From Tubulanus polymorphus (taxonomy: Eukaryota; Nemertea; Palaeonemertea; Tubulaniformes; Tubulanidae): a stretch of 64,000 bases of DNA. The stretch spans positions 7,605,001-7,669,000 of the forward strand of contig NC_134028.1 in assembly GCF_964204645.1 (NCBI RefSeq), read 5' to 3'. The notes under the pieces are model-generated. The model saw only the letters and a list, made by a program, of their open reading frames with translations. It made no database searches and was not told where the DNA came from. Below, piece by piece: positions 35,089 to 47,166 of the stretch. A program made the translations under genes and the position numbers. How positions within the stretch are numbered: position 1 is the stretch's first letter; each line of letters starts with the position of its first letter.

Positions 35089-38000
35089 TCATTCGATTTT
35101 TTCGGTTTCCTGTTTCATCCCCGACTCTTCTAAATTCTCTGCATCATCGACGCTAGAACTCTGGTTTATTTCTGCAGCTTGTTCTACACCATCGGCCTCC
35201 GAATTGTTGACGGAAATTTCCACGTCGGCTTCGGGCATCGCCTCCGCCCAAAATCCATCGACTTTGTTGCGGATATTCGAGTTGATTTCTTTCCATTCTT
35301 TTTGCCAAACTCTCAATTCCTGAATATCTGGCTGTTTACGAACCTGTGAAGAACCGATAGCGATAAAACTGATCAATATTGAATCGAACTAAGAGATTCA
35401 CCACCAAGATAAAGTTCTACAGGCAAAGCTTTGTATTTTGCACACAGGATCTAGTTCCCCAGTTGTCAGTTTGATGAATCCTGATCCACGGGTATTTTCT
35501 AAATGGGATCCATTCAAACAGTTTTGAGTCTTATCTAACTATGGATATTGAACCAAAATCCCAAACCTGCGACATGTTATCGAAAAAAAAGGATAAATGA
35601 CTTTATATGGCGAATCGGTATAGCATACCAAATATCCTTTCCAATGAGATTGTACAAGAAGAGCTGCTTCCTCTTCACTCAGCAATAATGATAAAGGTAA
35701 TGGTGGCCGAGGACTGCAAAAATAAATCAACGATAAGTTACTATTTATTCGTGGCAAACGTTAGTCATGAATTCAATAAGAAACTTACTGATCTTTGAGC
35801 CAATTCTTTACGAAGTCGATATCCCATAATATCATACCATTCCTGTCATCAAAGCTTGGGTTGTTCCTGAAATGAAATAACACAAGCATTTTAATAGAAA
35901 TCAATCTAATGGACATTCGGCTTTAGGGGTCCATAGAAAGTTGACACTGAACTAAAGACCAAGATAGGATTATGATTTTATCCGAGTGTCACTTGTGTGG
36001 CGCACTCAAGAGAGTCAAGCAGTTAAATATAACGTTAAGACTGGTTTAGGTTGATTTTTTTCTTGCTCATCTATCTTTGAAGATGACATTCCATTGAAAT
36101 TTTGCAGTAATAATCAATCATGAAATAACACTCACGTGTACAAATATTCGGTAATGAAATCTAGTGCGTTAAATTTCGTTCGTCTCCTCTGAAAACATGA
36201 AAAACAAACATGAAAAGTTTCACGAAGTTTAAACGATGAAATCTAACTGTAGATGTAACACTGATCGTTGAACATTTATTAAAGGGCATCAAACAAATTA
36301 AATGGTACTTGAATAGGAAATATGGATTACATGTACTGAATTTTAATAATCATTGAGAAAAGTAGACTTACCTCAAAACACCGCTCTTCTTTTGCTTGTT
36401 TCAACATTTCTTCGAGCGCCGGCAACAAAATTGGAAATATATAGTGTTCTAAATACTCTCTCGGTGAACCTGAAATTAAATGGACAAGATAAGATGAATA
36501 TTGAAATATGGTATGGCAGTTCCAGCCCTCAGCACGACCCATACCACTGATCAAGTAAATAAACCAGATGCCTTTACATCTTTCCTTGGCAGGGATTCGA
36601 ACCTGATGGCATTGAGACTAGCCTAGTACAAAACCCTGCCAAAACTCACCACAGCACGAAACCCTGCAACACTAGACCAAGTGCTCAGCTTAGATTAGCC
36701 AATCAGATATCCCATTTTGTTTCAGCCCAGGGTTTTCCATTCAGTTTTTCTATGACATTTGCCTCAGTGATTATACAACAGGCGATCTGATTGGAGCCAC
36801 AAGTTTTCTTGCAGTCAACCTGCGCATGTACCTGCGCGCACCAGGTCTAGCGTGGCAGGGTTTTGTTCCACGAGTCTAACGATGCCATCAGGTACATATC
36901 CCTGCCAAGGGAGGATGAACTTGTAATCAAATAGACTAATATTTCACACGGCATTAACTAGATATGGAGTAACTTCAGGCTCATTCGGGAATTTTTGAAA
37001 TGTGCCTCTTTGCTGACGAGTATGGAGGAGTCAGTTTTTGTTTTATGGAAAACAGCACAACATTATAAGAGTAGAACCTGCTTGATTCGGATCATCTAGG
37101 ATTTGAATGTACCTCACTATTGTCTAGGTACAATAGATGAACTGCAGAATGGTCCCTTAGAAAATCTGCATTAACTTACATGTTTTATGATTTGGAGGGG
37201 TCGGGGCTGGTGGAGGCGGTAATTTATCAGGCTTATCGACGAATGCAAATCCTACAGCAGCTGGGTGACTGATAGCTGCATCGAAATCAGGATCTATGTC
37301 ATCGATGTGCACTTTAGCGTGTCGTTTTCCATAGAAGACAGGATTATGAATCGCAGGATTGTAATCGATATGCTCGGAGGCTACGGATTCCGTATCGTCC
37401 ACGAATGAAGACTCTTTGGCCGCGAATTCTGAATAAGAAAATAATATCTACATTTAACATAATAACAATAACATTAATTTGATTTGCCTTCTGGATTTAA
37501 CTGGTTTTTAACCAAAACTTTCAGGAAAGCTACTGTATTGGGGATTGAGGGTGGGGAAGGTCGGGATTATAGTTATATAGCAATGAAGGCGATTCCCCCA
37601 ACTCATATTCTCTGGTCAGCCTTACGGTAATAAGTTAGGCTACATCGTTATAATTGTTGAAAGTTGAAACTGTAAACTGCAGTGTGTCGCGAAGTGCGAA
37701 TATATTTTTTATTATTGATCAGTATTATTAACTACGTCATTGATTGATTGCAATGGCATCGATATGTTTGTTTAATTGGTGTCTATTTAAGACTGCAGTG
37801 TTCAACATGATGGAATTTATTATGGTTGGTTCATAGACACTATCATGAGGGACACCTTAATTGTGCCCACATCTCTGAATCTAGCCTATAGATACTATAA
37901 TCTATATCATTAACATTAGATGTCAGAGGGAAGTGGCAGAGCAGGGCCCCAGTTTCACAATTAAACGTTAAGCTCTGGCACTGAAAATGATAGGCCTAAT

Positions 38001-38269
38001 TTCTTCATTCAGTTTATCAAAAATCAATTTAGGAGTTAAACATATTCATGAGAAACTGAGTCAGGTAGGGCACGGGCCAAAAAGTCAGAACACTTCAGAA
38101 TCAGATGCAGCCTATTGCAGGCTAGTGTTTGCTGTGGACGTGGAGGTGGTAGTTGTGTGGACAGTGTCACGGCAGTGGTTGGTGGTGAGAATCACTTTGA
38201 CATTTGCGGCTTACCTTTGCATATAACATCCCATATATTCGGCTCAGGAACTCGGGTTAAAAGAGCCAT
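35089..38269 (-). CDS. IQCK: IQ motif-containing protein K
   Basis: Seven exons: 38269-38215, 37428-37180, 36469-36372, 36188-36136, 35866-35789, 35713-35629 and 35343-35089, giving 290 aa (human about 287). The start is the ATG of MALLTRVPEPNIWDVICK. WDVICKE matches the WEQICKE of vertebrate IQCK. Other shared words are SPREYLEHYIFPILLPAL, KAKEERCFE-type, RTKFNALDFITEYLYTNNP and PRPPLPLSLLLSEEEAALL. The IQ motif follows at about 195-210 (LLVQSHWKGYLVRK), a predicted calmodulin or light-chain binding helix, then the conserved QELRVWQKEWKE and an acidic tail. The family is associated with motile cilia. All phases agree. The exon containing the ATG is open upstream to an acceptor at 38311, so a 5' noncoding exon probably exists further right, facing the plus-strand exon at 39005. 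Confidence 0.87.
36574..36915. repeat. Large inverted repeat with tRNA-like arms
   Basis: The left arm (CCTTGGCAGGGATTCGAACC at about 36581) and the right arm (GATGCCATCAGG...ATCCCTGCCAAGG, ending about 36912) are complementary over about 60 bp, including the B-box-like GGTTCGAATCCCTGCC. The same tRNA-like word occurs singly at 49361-49425 and 52137-52165. It lies in intron 2 of IQCK. Confidence 0.65.
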
Positions 38270-39004
38270 TTCGATTGGATTACAACTACTACGATATGAG
38301 CATTCTTTTACTGAAATCGGCGAAAATCTCTTGGGAAAAGTATCAGAATCCACAAAATTTGCTGAAGTTTGTTTATCTGACCCAAGCGCATTCCAAAAAC
38401 GCTACAAACGCGCAAAAAAGATCCCAATTTAAATGGCTTAAAATGCGAATAAAAACCTCCAAGAGTGCAATTAGATAGCTGGATATTTGACTTATTCAAG
38501 AAAATTCGAAATAAATCTTAACGTATTTCGGATTCTGATTTGATTTAGTAAGATATTATTACGCGGAAAAAGTACGTTGCTAAGATGAAGAATTTCCTAA
38601 TCATTGGCACGGACTACTCGCTTGCCTGTGTATACTTCGTTTACATAGTTAATTCCCCTTTTTAAATCTTACTTGTACCGGGAACTGGACTCTTGTATTT
38701 ATATTAATATTTAGTTGCATGTATTTCCCTATAAATTTTGTCTTATATAGAGTAATAAGATAAAAGTTCAAGTGCAGTTTACTATCCCTGCCGTAATTTA
38801 GTGTACGATTCTGGGATTCCGGGGATTTCTGGAAATTCCCTGCGACGGATATACTTGGGATATACCCCTGGGATAGCCGTTTCGTGCCGGCAAATGAGAT
38901 GCTGGTGGAGTGCAAATTTACTACCTCAGCTTAAAATCTAGTGTTTACTCGCAATAATCCCACTGATCGAGAGACACCGTTAGACGTGGAAATAACCGCA
39001 TAAA
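38270..39004. promoter_or_regulatory. Divergent spacer between IQCK and the first-exon array
   Basis: Two opposite-facing 5' ends lie 735 bp apart. Positions 38800-38890 carry loosely repeated GGGATwyC words. No TATA box evident. The promoter assignment is inferred from gene direction only. Confidence 0.35.
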
Positions 39005-39040
39005 ATGACGAAGGAAGACACGGAAAATGGAATTTCCGGG
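39005..39040 (+). CDS. Candidate first coding exon 1 of an unidentified gene
   Basis: ATG followed by 12 codons (MTKEDTENGISG) and the donor GGG|GTATGT, phase 0. Upstream in-frame sequence has a stop shortly before. It is the leftmost of a series of plus-strand ATG exons that share donor phase. Short exons are easy to mistake, hence the moderate confidence. The shared downstream body is not in this window. Confidence 0.45.
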
Positions 39041-40691
39041 GTATGTAATTAGTCTTTCTTTTTAATTTTATGATTTCCAATTAATTGATTCATTCACCGC
39101 TCACGTCACACTCACAGACACAGACAGGTGACAGGGGCTCGTTCCCTAGACGTCGAACTTGAGCTCCTGAATTAATCAGGAGAGGCATTTCTGGCACCGC
39201 AGCAGCTGGGGGAAGTGGACTGATTTTGAGTTCGCAAACCTAAGCTAGTACTTGTCACCTAACAATTGTGCCTGTGTCGTGAACTAAAATGACCCTTCCA
39301 AAAAAATAAATTAAATGCTGCATCTCTTGCAGTCGCCATATGCATGATGCAAACAATCTGGTTTTATATCTGACCTCATCACAGTGGAGTAACTTCTGTA
39401 CCAGGGGTGCTGTCATTGATTATTGTAGCTCTGTATCATGCTTTCACTGATGATGCTGCTGTCTGCATCAATTTGAGAAAAGAAATGCCGGTATTGAATT
39501 TTGCCAATGATTTTCACAGTAAAGTTGTGCTTGCACAATACAATAGGCACTCTTAAAATACTCTTAATGCCTAAGGCCGTTGTCCGTTGAATTGTGTTTT
39601 TGCATAAAAAAACTGGCTCATACAACGACTCATTGGATTATTGTCAAAGTTGACCTATAAGCCTTGTATAGACAGACTATGACATAAAAAGAAGAATGAC
39701 TTGGAAAGAATTGGATCTGAATGATTTCTCAGAAGATGCGTTTCTATCGTATATCCTATATTAACCTTACATTATATTTAGTGGCCTTAAAGAAATGGGT
39801 GAAGTTTCTTATAGAATAGGCCTATGCTATTTGCACAAGTCACTTTTGGCTTTCATTTTTATCTAACTTGCTTTGGGTCTTCTCCCTATGATTTCAAAAT
39901 TATAAATCTATAAAACAAAAGATTTCATTTCCTGGCTAGTAGGTTAGTACGCGGTATGTTTAACATATATAATGCGTCTAAAAAACCAGAATGAAGATCA
40001 TATCTGTGTTTTCTACTTCGACTAACTTGACAGTCTGATTTGACTGACTGATTTGCAAAAATTAGACTAGGCCTACGCCGAATATATTTTGCTTGACATT
40101 TAATATGGAAAAAATCACCCTTCGATAGGCCTATATCACGTTTAAATTCTATAGAAAAAACTTGCCCTCTCTGGCAATAGAAATAACTGGGTTATTTTTG
40201 TTGGTATATTGCCAAGGGTAGTAGGAGGTGGAGGTGTGTGCAGGCGTTGAGGACAGACGGCTCTTCAAGTCTGCTCTTAAGTATTGATGAATGACACCAG
40301 TCCTATATACAATATAATAAACCTGGCACGTCTAGTGGGCGAATATTTTCGAATCATTTCTAAAAATTTCCACCTATTGGGTAATGAACTACCGTCGAAT
40401 AGAAAATCGAATTTTCTTTCGATTTCCGATGTATTATCGATAGTTTATCGGTGCTGGTCGAAAGACTAGATTCGCAAATGTAAAAACAAAAATTAATTAC
40501 GAGTATAAATTACCTGCTGAAACGGTATTTGATCCTGTTGTCAATGTGTGCGCAGGGTAGCGCGGGCGGCAGTCTGTTAATGGCGAGAGCGTGTGTGAGG
40601 AATATTTTTGATGAGCGTTTTTTTTTAAATATTATGGAATAAACTTTTATGAGATCTCAATCGGATTAGTGTAACTTATGAAAATTTGAAA
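39041..40691. other. Spacer or intron, no exon recognised
   Basis: AT-rich, with several AGGCCTA words and no other feature. The sequence just before 40692 is richer in CpG. Confidence 0.35.
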
Positions 40692-40805
40692 ATGGCGACG
40701 CAATTCGAGAATAGTCAGAATTATAATACGAACCATTCGAGCTACGGCCAGCCGCAATATCATTTATCCTACCGTAGAAGTCGTAACGAACCGACACAAG
40801 AGCAG
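40692..40805 (+). CDS. Candidate first coding exon 2
   Basis: 38 codons from the ATG in AAAATGGCG (a good translation start context) to CAG|GTAAGC, phase 0. The peptide is polar, N/Q/Y/S-rich (MATQFENSQNYNTN...) and ends RNEPTQEQ. It has no recognised domain. The codon third positions are GC-richer than the surroundings, as expected for real coding sequence. Confidence 0.6.
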
Positions 40806-42067
40806 GTAAGCGCTCGATAATCATATCCTTATCGTTCAATAAGGTTTAAGAAATCTTTTATCTCTATCGAGAAATCGCCTGCGCTTAAGCGTTAAGAGAT
40901 TTCAAGTTTAGAAAAAAGCTGGTTTTTCAAAATAAGCATATTTCGTAGAATAAACATGTCAAACTTTTACTAATACAGTAGACACGTAACAATCGGATCT
41001 TTTTAACTGTGAAGATTCATTAGAAAATATTTTTTTAAACATTTAGCTGTTATATAAGGATAGTGAAGAGTTCTAGTGAAACCATGATAGGCTTATAATG
41101 AATTTCAAGACACCTGAAACGTGTCCATTACAACAGATCGTTCTAACAGAGAGTATAAAATCAGTTAGATTCTCTTATTTATGACGTAATAATATCTGTC
41201 AATTTTTCGCATTATCTATAGAATATTTAGCACTACGTGCATATAGGGTGTTTTGTGTTGAAAACTACGCGTATGTGTGCATAAATGGTTCACTGTGTTT
41301 ACAAACAATTGACTGACATTTTTTAATAGCTGTCGATAATTTCTTAATTGCGAGAGTGACGTTCTCCAAATCCTACATGCCGAGTGCATTAAAAAAAACT
41401 GTTCACCCGGGCATTTAAGCAATATGTTTTGCACTTAAACGTAGGCCTATAATACTCTCTATATAACGTACCCTAAATATTGCAGGTCTCTTTCTGTTGG
41501 AGAAATACGATTTTATGTATTAGAAGATTCTACATCAACTATTTGAACACCTGGCTTTATTTGGTGGCTGTAAACAGCTGAGTTTTTTTTTCTTAGAAAA
41601 TTAGGATTTTGAAGAAATATATCTATTTTATGTGAGTGATCCATAAATCTTCATGATTCATGAAATGCAATTTTGAAATGTTGATTCCTGTTACAAGGGA
41701 CCGAAGTGCTAGCCAACTGCCTATGATTAGACTTTGGGTACAATTTTGTAAACTAATTGGCATTAATTTGTTGAGATGCATTGCAGTAAATTCCAATGTT
41801 AATCAACTAAACAGTAAACTTAAGTACTTTGTACGGATTTGTGATTGTATTAATATATAGACATTTCCCGCAGAGCCAATTTAAGAACCTATTTGAAGTG
41901 TATCGTAGTGGGTATAGTCTAGACACTATAGATCAAGTTTACTTGTACTGAAAATTAATTTGTGTCTTGAAGAATGCATAGCAAATGTACTGTTTTGCTA
42001 TAGTATGAAAATGATTTGTATAATTAAGTCTTTCAAGTAATAAGCTGACTATATTCAGAATTTGAAA

Positions 42068-42216
42068 TATTAAATACGAATTTTGTTGAATGAAAATCAA
42101 AATACACAAGGTTTCAAACTCTCACTAGAGATGATGATCTCGTTTGTGCATTTTGATTTTAATTGTTGCTAAATTCGTTTTTACTCTCTTAAATTCTGTA
42201 TAGAGTGGGTTTTAAA
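42068..42216. repeat. Fold-back element, decayed
   Basis: The arms carry AAATACGAATTTTGTTGA at the left and TAAATTCGTTTTTA at the right, with TCTAGTGAGAGTTTGAAACC readable on the minus strand. The right end, AAATTCTGTATAGAGTGGGTT, matches the ends of 33147-33285 and 42478-42712. Confidence 0.6.
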
Positions 42217-42477
42217 CTGATTATCAGTTCTTGAGTGTACGGGCTATTCTACCATCTTTCAAGTAGTTCATTGAGTTCTAAAGCATCATTTGATCAGGTT
42301 CGAAGTTGCTTTACCTACTTATGGGGGAGAGAGGTATAGATGAACCCATGAAACCTGGATTCACGAGACCAGTGACAACTTGACTGATGTGTGCTTCCTA
42401 TTTAATGGCTTTGTGATCAACATAATTAATTCATTCATCCTTTTGATAACCTAGAGAATTTGCGCATTATTTTGTTT

Positions 42478-42712
42478 AAAACCCACTATGTACAGAATTT
42501 AAAAGATTAAAAACAAATTTTATTAATCAAGAATTAAAATGGAAATACACAACGTCCGAACTCTCAATAGAGATCATTGTCAGGTGTTGATATCACACCT
42601 GGCATTGGTCTCTAGTGAGAGTTAAAACGTTGAGTATTTTGGTTTTAATTCTTGGTAAATAAAATTTGTTTTTAATCTTTTAAATTCTGTATATCATGGT
42701 TTTTAAACTAAT
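42478..42712. repeat. Fold-back element with hammerhead-like arms
   Basis: Long inverted arms (AAACCCACTATGTACAGAA at the left, TTCTGTATATCATGGTTTTT at the right). Each arm contains a hammerhead-ribozyme-like core reading toward its own outer end: minus strand about 42586-42546 and plus strand about 42593-42637. Confidence 0.6.
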
Positions 42713-43675
42713 TATCTGTTCTCCAAATGTGAGTGTGGCTGTGCTACCATCGTGCATTACTGTCCTTGTCATTTTTGTCTCATGTCCCGATAGGAATTGT
42801 GTAATTCAATTTTCTTTATTGTCCTTGGTCGTTGCCGCATTGCCAATCCCACGCACTTTAATCAGCCCCAGCGCTTCAATCAGCCCATGTGTTTAAATCA
42901 GCCCATGCACTTTAATCAGCCAACTGAGGTAATGAAAAATATGGTTCATGCGTTTTAATGTAGGTAGATAATGCAGCATGTTTCCCTCATGAGATCTCCG
43001 GTGACAAAATCCTTTTGATGTGATGTGATATCTCAATTCCCAGCCTTCATTATATCCGTATGGTCCCTAGTGCCTCCCCGATAAATCTATTTATTGGAAA
43101 AATCTTTTCTTTTCTCGTTCCTATTATTCAGTCATTGATTTCTCTTGTTTTTCGAATCCGATCGACAAACAAGCGCGATCATCCGACAGAGAGAGAGAGA
43201 AACCGAACTTTCTAAATCCCTTAAGTGGATTTAATAGTTTCCCCGCCCTATTACGTTAAATTGGACTAATCCGAAATGCTCTTCGTACGAATTTATTACC
43301 TAGAAATAGGGGAGACAGATGGCGTAATCGTTGTATCATCCTGTAATGAGAAACGAGACGCTATTCGAAATTGCTTATCGATAAAAACAGCTGAGATTGA
43401 CAAGTAAGGATTTGGACGCGTACGCCGGACTCCGACCAACTCAGCCCCGTTGTCGTATGCTTGTACTGCGTACTCTGTGCTGGTGTGACTAATTCAGCAC
43501 AAAACTTTATAATCAGACGCGTCGAGACATTCGTCCGTTGTCGTCGTAACGTGCGTGGATTAGAGTGCGTGCGGTCGATGACAACAACAACGACCGGCGA
43601 GTCGACTGCATTATTTTTACCACACGGTATTGCGTAGTAAAATCGCGACGGTATACCGGCAGAGAGAGAGAGATA

Positions 43676-43780
43676 ATGACCGCGATCTTAGTGCCGACCA
43701 CGGCCCACATCGTGCTCGATAAGCAAGTCATGCCCGCTTCGCCGAGACGACCAACTCACATCGACATTAAAGACTCGGAG
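43676..43780 (+). CDS. Candidate first coding exon 3
   Basis: 35 codons (MTAILVPTTAHIVLDKQVMP and on to DIKDSE) with the donor GAG|GTAGGC, phase 0. About 280 bp of CpG-rich leader precede it, with a GAGAGAGAGAGA run just before the ATG. No domain recognised. Confidence 0.6.
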
Positions 43781-44797
43781 GTAGGCTACAGTCGTATGTG
43801 TGTTGTGTAATCACCTTTGAGCAAAAAACACCGCGATCTCAGAACAGATCCTCCGGTTTTCGGCCGTTTTGTGGGGCACCATGTCGCAGCTGAATGGGAC
43901 GCCAAGCGATGCACATGCCAGTGGTGTAAAGTGCTAAGGGGGCCTGGGGGTACTCGTCGTAAGAATTTGAAAAATAGGACCGTTCAAAGCATTCCATGAG
44001 CATCTGGAGCGCAGATATCGGTAAAAATTCAGCCTTAAATACCGTTTGTCGCAAGGGCATCGTAAATTGTATGCTATATTTCTAAGTATGGAAAATAGCC
44101 CTTTGGATTGCCGACCCCCTCCCCAGATATGTTGTCCAATAGATACGTATTGAGCTCTGTCTCTCTCGTGTAGCTGATTCAATGTTCCTTCTATGCTTAT
44201 CAAATATTCATGATTATGAACAGGGGTCAATTAACCCTTCCTGCTGGCCGGCCATTATGCGTTATAAGCAATTTGTGCGCTGGGGCGAATATATTATTCT
44301 CTCTTAATCCTTCCCCCATTCTTAGATAATACGTATTCGGAAATCCTGGGGTTTGCTTCGAATATGTGCGCAAAACTGCTGGACGTGTTGGATACTCGTT
44401 GAAACGTCATTGAGGCTTCGTGAAAAATTATGCTCGATAATATGATATACCACGCAGTTCCGTTGCTTTAGATTGTCGTTCGGGGATCGTCTTCTTATGG
44501 TCGCCTGACGTACTGTTGTGTACAGTTCATTAGTTGTCACCGGCAGGTTTCTCGCTCGCAGTAATCTAGAATCAGTACTGCATTTTTATAGCCCCAGTAG
44601 CCTTGGCAACCCAAGTGGTTGGTTATATACACCAATAGCATAGGAAATGATACAAACAAAGCTTTACGACTTTGATTTTGTTCCAATAAGCGTCTTTACC
44701 TGTATTCACACCTACCATTCTTGTTTTCAACAATCAAATTGTCCTGCGTGTGTTTGGGAATAAGGTCGCAAAATTCAGGGAATTTAGATTGTCCTGT

Positions 44798-44872
44798 CCT
44801 GTGGCATGGTGGATTAAGTTGTTTGACTCACAACCGAGAGGATGTGGGTTCGAATCCTAGTGAAACCACAGG
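44798..44872 (+). repeat. tRNA-like unit (SINE head or tRNA pseudogene)
   Basis: 75 bp with a perfect 7-bp acceptor stem (CCTGTGG / CCACAGG), a 5-bp anticodon stem (GTTGT / ACAAC) around the 7-base loop TTGACTC, an A box (TGGCATGGTGG) and a B box (GGTTCGAATCC) 34 bp apart. The anticodon position would read GAC (Val). The D arm is poor, the T stem has a mismatch and position 37 is T. The B-box flank recurs at 18205-18225, so a tRNA-derived SINE is more likely than a working tRNA. Confidence 0.5.
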
Positions 44873-46237
44873 TAGGACACATCGGTGCCCGTCGACTCAC
44901 TGATTTAACAACAAAAGTCTGTATCTGGCAAAAATCTTCAAATTGATGAAGTTGGCCAGTAATAGGTAGAAGGTAGAACTAGATATCTCTTCATTTTGTT
45001 TTCAAAGCCCCTTGAGGGGACAGACCTTAAAGCCTTAAAAGCCTTAGATTGGATAGTGACATTTATTCTGTGTATTTTAGTATGTGGGCTCACGTAGTGT
45101 CCCACTTTGATGTTTAGAAGATTTAGCAGAAATTTTTTTGAAAACAACTCAATTTCCCTGTGAATAAGACGTGAATTTTTGTAGTTTTTTAAAACGTTTT
45201 GACGAAAATGGCAACGTTGACGGCTGGATCCTGAAACCCCCTCGATCTGCAAACAGTCTGGAATGGGAATCAGGAATTTTTCAATGATGTATTTGAAAAA
45301 TGAGATATTTCATAGAAATCCGACATCAACCAACAAACTAGAAAGAATAATGATTTGTTTGCTAGAATATCAGACGCATTGATTAGAATTTAATCAGATC
45401 GTCGCATCGCCCCTCTGTAAAAACGAGCCTTCAGCTGGCTCCATCTACTGGCTACGTCGAACATTAATCTTACATCATCGTTAGACGCTCTTGCCTCCGG
45501 GTATCGTCATGGCAACAAAGTCTGTCTAGACATCGGCTGTTTTTACCGAGCTGCTGTACAGCTATAAAGTTTCTATTTGCATGGGCCGAGCCATTTCTCT
45601 TGGCTGGATGCCTCTCATCCATTATCTGTCATGAATGACTAGTTAGCTTCTTAGCCATATGAATGCGTGCGCACGAGAAGCCCGCACCGTACAGGTGCTT
45701 ACATTCTTCGTGCCTATGATACTGATATCCTCTAATGAAAATTCATTTTCAGTAAAAATTCTGAATTCAAATTTCCCAGGTGCCAGTTTTGACCCAATGC
45801 ATGTTCATGCATTGGTTGATACTAGTGTGGACATCAAATTCAGTACACAAGAAATTTTGTTATAAATAGAATATTAAGTACATCTTCATAGACGGCCATT
45901 TTTTCACGATCTGTGTAGTGGTTTTTGATTTTGCAAGTTAGTTTCTGCGATCTATATTCAACGCTTGAGTGGATTTTGAGAGATGTCAGAACTCGTAAGA
46001 GGGAAACATGAGTGGGAAGAGTGATATAGAGAAGGATTGAAAGGGAGAATGAGAGAAAGAGTGAAGGAAGATTGGATCGAAGATTGGGAGTCTGGATTCG
46101 AAAGTGGAAGGAGAAGAGGAGAGAATTGGATGGACTGAGACTCTGAGGGGCGAAAGTGAAACTAGAAAAAGGGGAGAGGGAGATAGAGTATTTGAATTTA
46201 TACAGGAATGGGTAGAGAGATAGAGGCAGAGATAACA

Positions 46238-46563
46238 CCGCGATCACACAAGTGTATTTGGCGCATGCCAGATTTTCCCCGGAACATCTGTTCACACGGG
46301 TGCCAACTTAGCTTGACCAAAAATGTCAGACCAGATCATTGCGTGTGAATTGCTCATTTTTCGGACGAGGCCCAAATTCTAGCACGGGTCAAATTTGTGT
46401 TTGAATTGTTTCTAGTTCCGGAAGTGACTCACTTTGCTTTGTCTATGCATTTTTTAGTATCGAGTTAGTGGTTTACTTGTGAACGCGCTTTCTAATTAGA
46501 CATGGGCCAAATTTGACTGATCCGGGCCAATTTCTTCCCGGCCAAATCATCGCTGTGATTGCG
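46238..46563. repeat. MITE-like element, GCGATCACAC family, copy 2
   Basis: Starts CCGCGATCACACAAG and ends ATCATCGCTGTGATTGCGG, in opposite orientation to copy 1, with shared internal words (GTTCACA, GAACGCGCTTTCTAATTAGA). Confidence 0.6.
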
Positions 46564-46980
46564 GGTGGCTATATTCAGATGGGGATAGAAGAAGGCAGGG
46601 GCAGAAGAGAGGAGACTGGGGAAGGAGAGGATTGACGAGAGGGGGTTACGTTGAGATACGGAGATATTGAAGTATTTTGAAGGGTTGTTTTAGGTTAATG
46701 TAGTGGTGTATCAGACGACGATGATACTCTCTTGAGAATTGTATCGACTCGTCGTCTGGTTGCGTATCCATTTTGAGTCACACTTGGTGCGTGTAAAAAG
46801 TTGCTGTATTACTCACCGATAAAATGGATGTTTCGGTCATTGAGTAATCGTCTGAATGACTTGTAGCGTGACGGTAAAATTACGCCAGGGTCTCGTAGAC
46901 GGCAACCGGTAGACCAATTATAGAACTAGTCCCCTTCACCAGTGGTTTTACAGCTTGTCGTATATGGGTAACAGATAAAT

Positions 46981-47166
46981 GAAGAAATCCCACACTTAGA
47001 ATTTAAAATTATACGATCAAATTTATTATCATGAAACCGCAACGTTTCGGCTGTTGACTAACAGCCATCATCAGGTGGAATGTTAGTCAACAGCCGAAAC
47101 GTTGCGGTTTCATAATAATGAATTTGATCGTATGATTTTAAATTCTAAGTGTGGGATTTCTTCATT
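46981..47166. repeat. Near-perfect fold-back element with hammerhead-like core
   Basis: About 85-bp arms are nearly identical inverted copies (GAAGAAATCCCACACTTAGA at the left, its complement at the right). The short loop is ATCATCAGGTGGAA. On the minus strand about 47079-47032 has CTGATGA, a 7-bp hairpin (GGCTGTT/AACAGCC), then GAAACGTT. The low divergence between arms suggests recent insertion. Confidence 0.75.

Larger units (their letters stand above)
40806..43675. other. Spacer or intron with fold-back elements
   Basis: Contains fold-backs at 42068-42216 and 42478-42712. 42840-42920 repeats GCGCTTyAATCAGCCC in tandem. No exon recognised. 43390-43675 is CpG-rich and is a likely promoter and 5' UTR. 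Confidence 0.4.

Noticed and set aside
38649..38915. 88-codon minus-strand frame as a possible IQCK first exon
   Set aside because: Its donor (CAA|GTAAGA) is in phase 0, whereas the next IQCK exon would need phase 1, and no similarity to IQCK is seen.
45840..46295. 151-codon minus-strand frame rich in Ser, Leu and Phe
   Set aside because: It is a translation of a purine-rich AGAGAGGGA-type simple region and partly overlaps a MITE.
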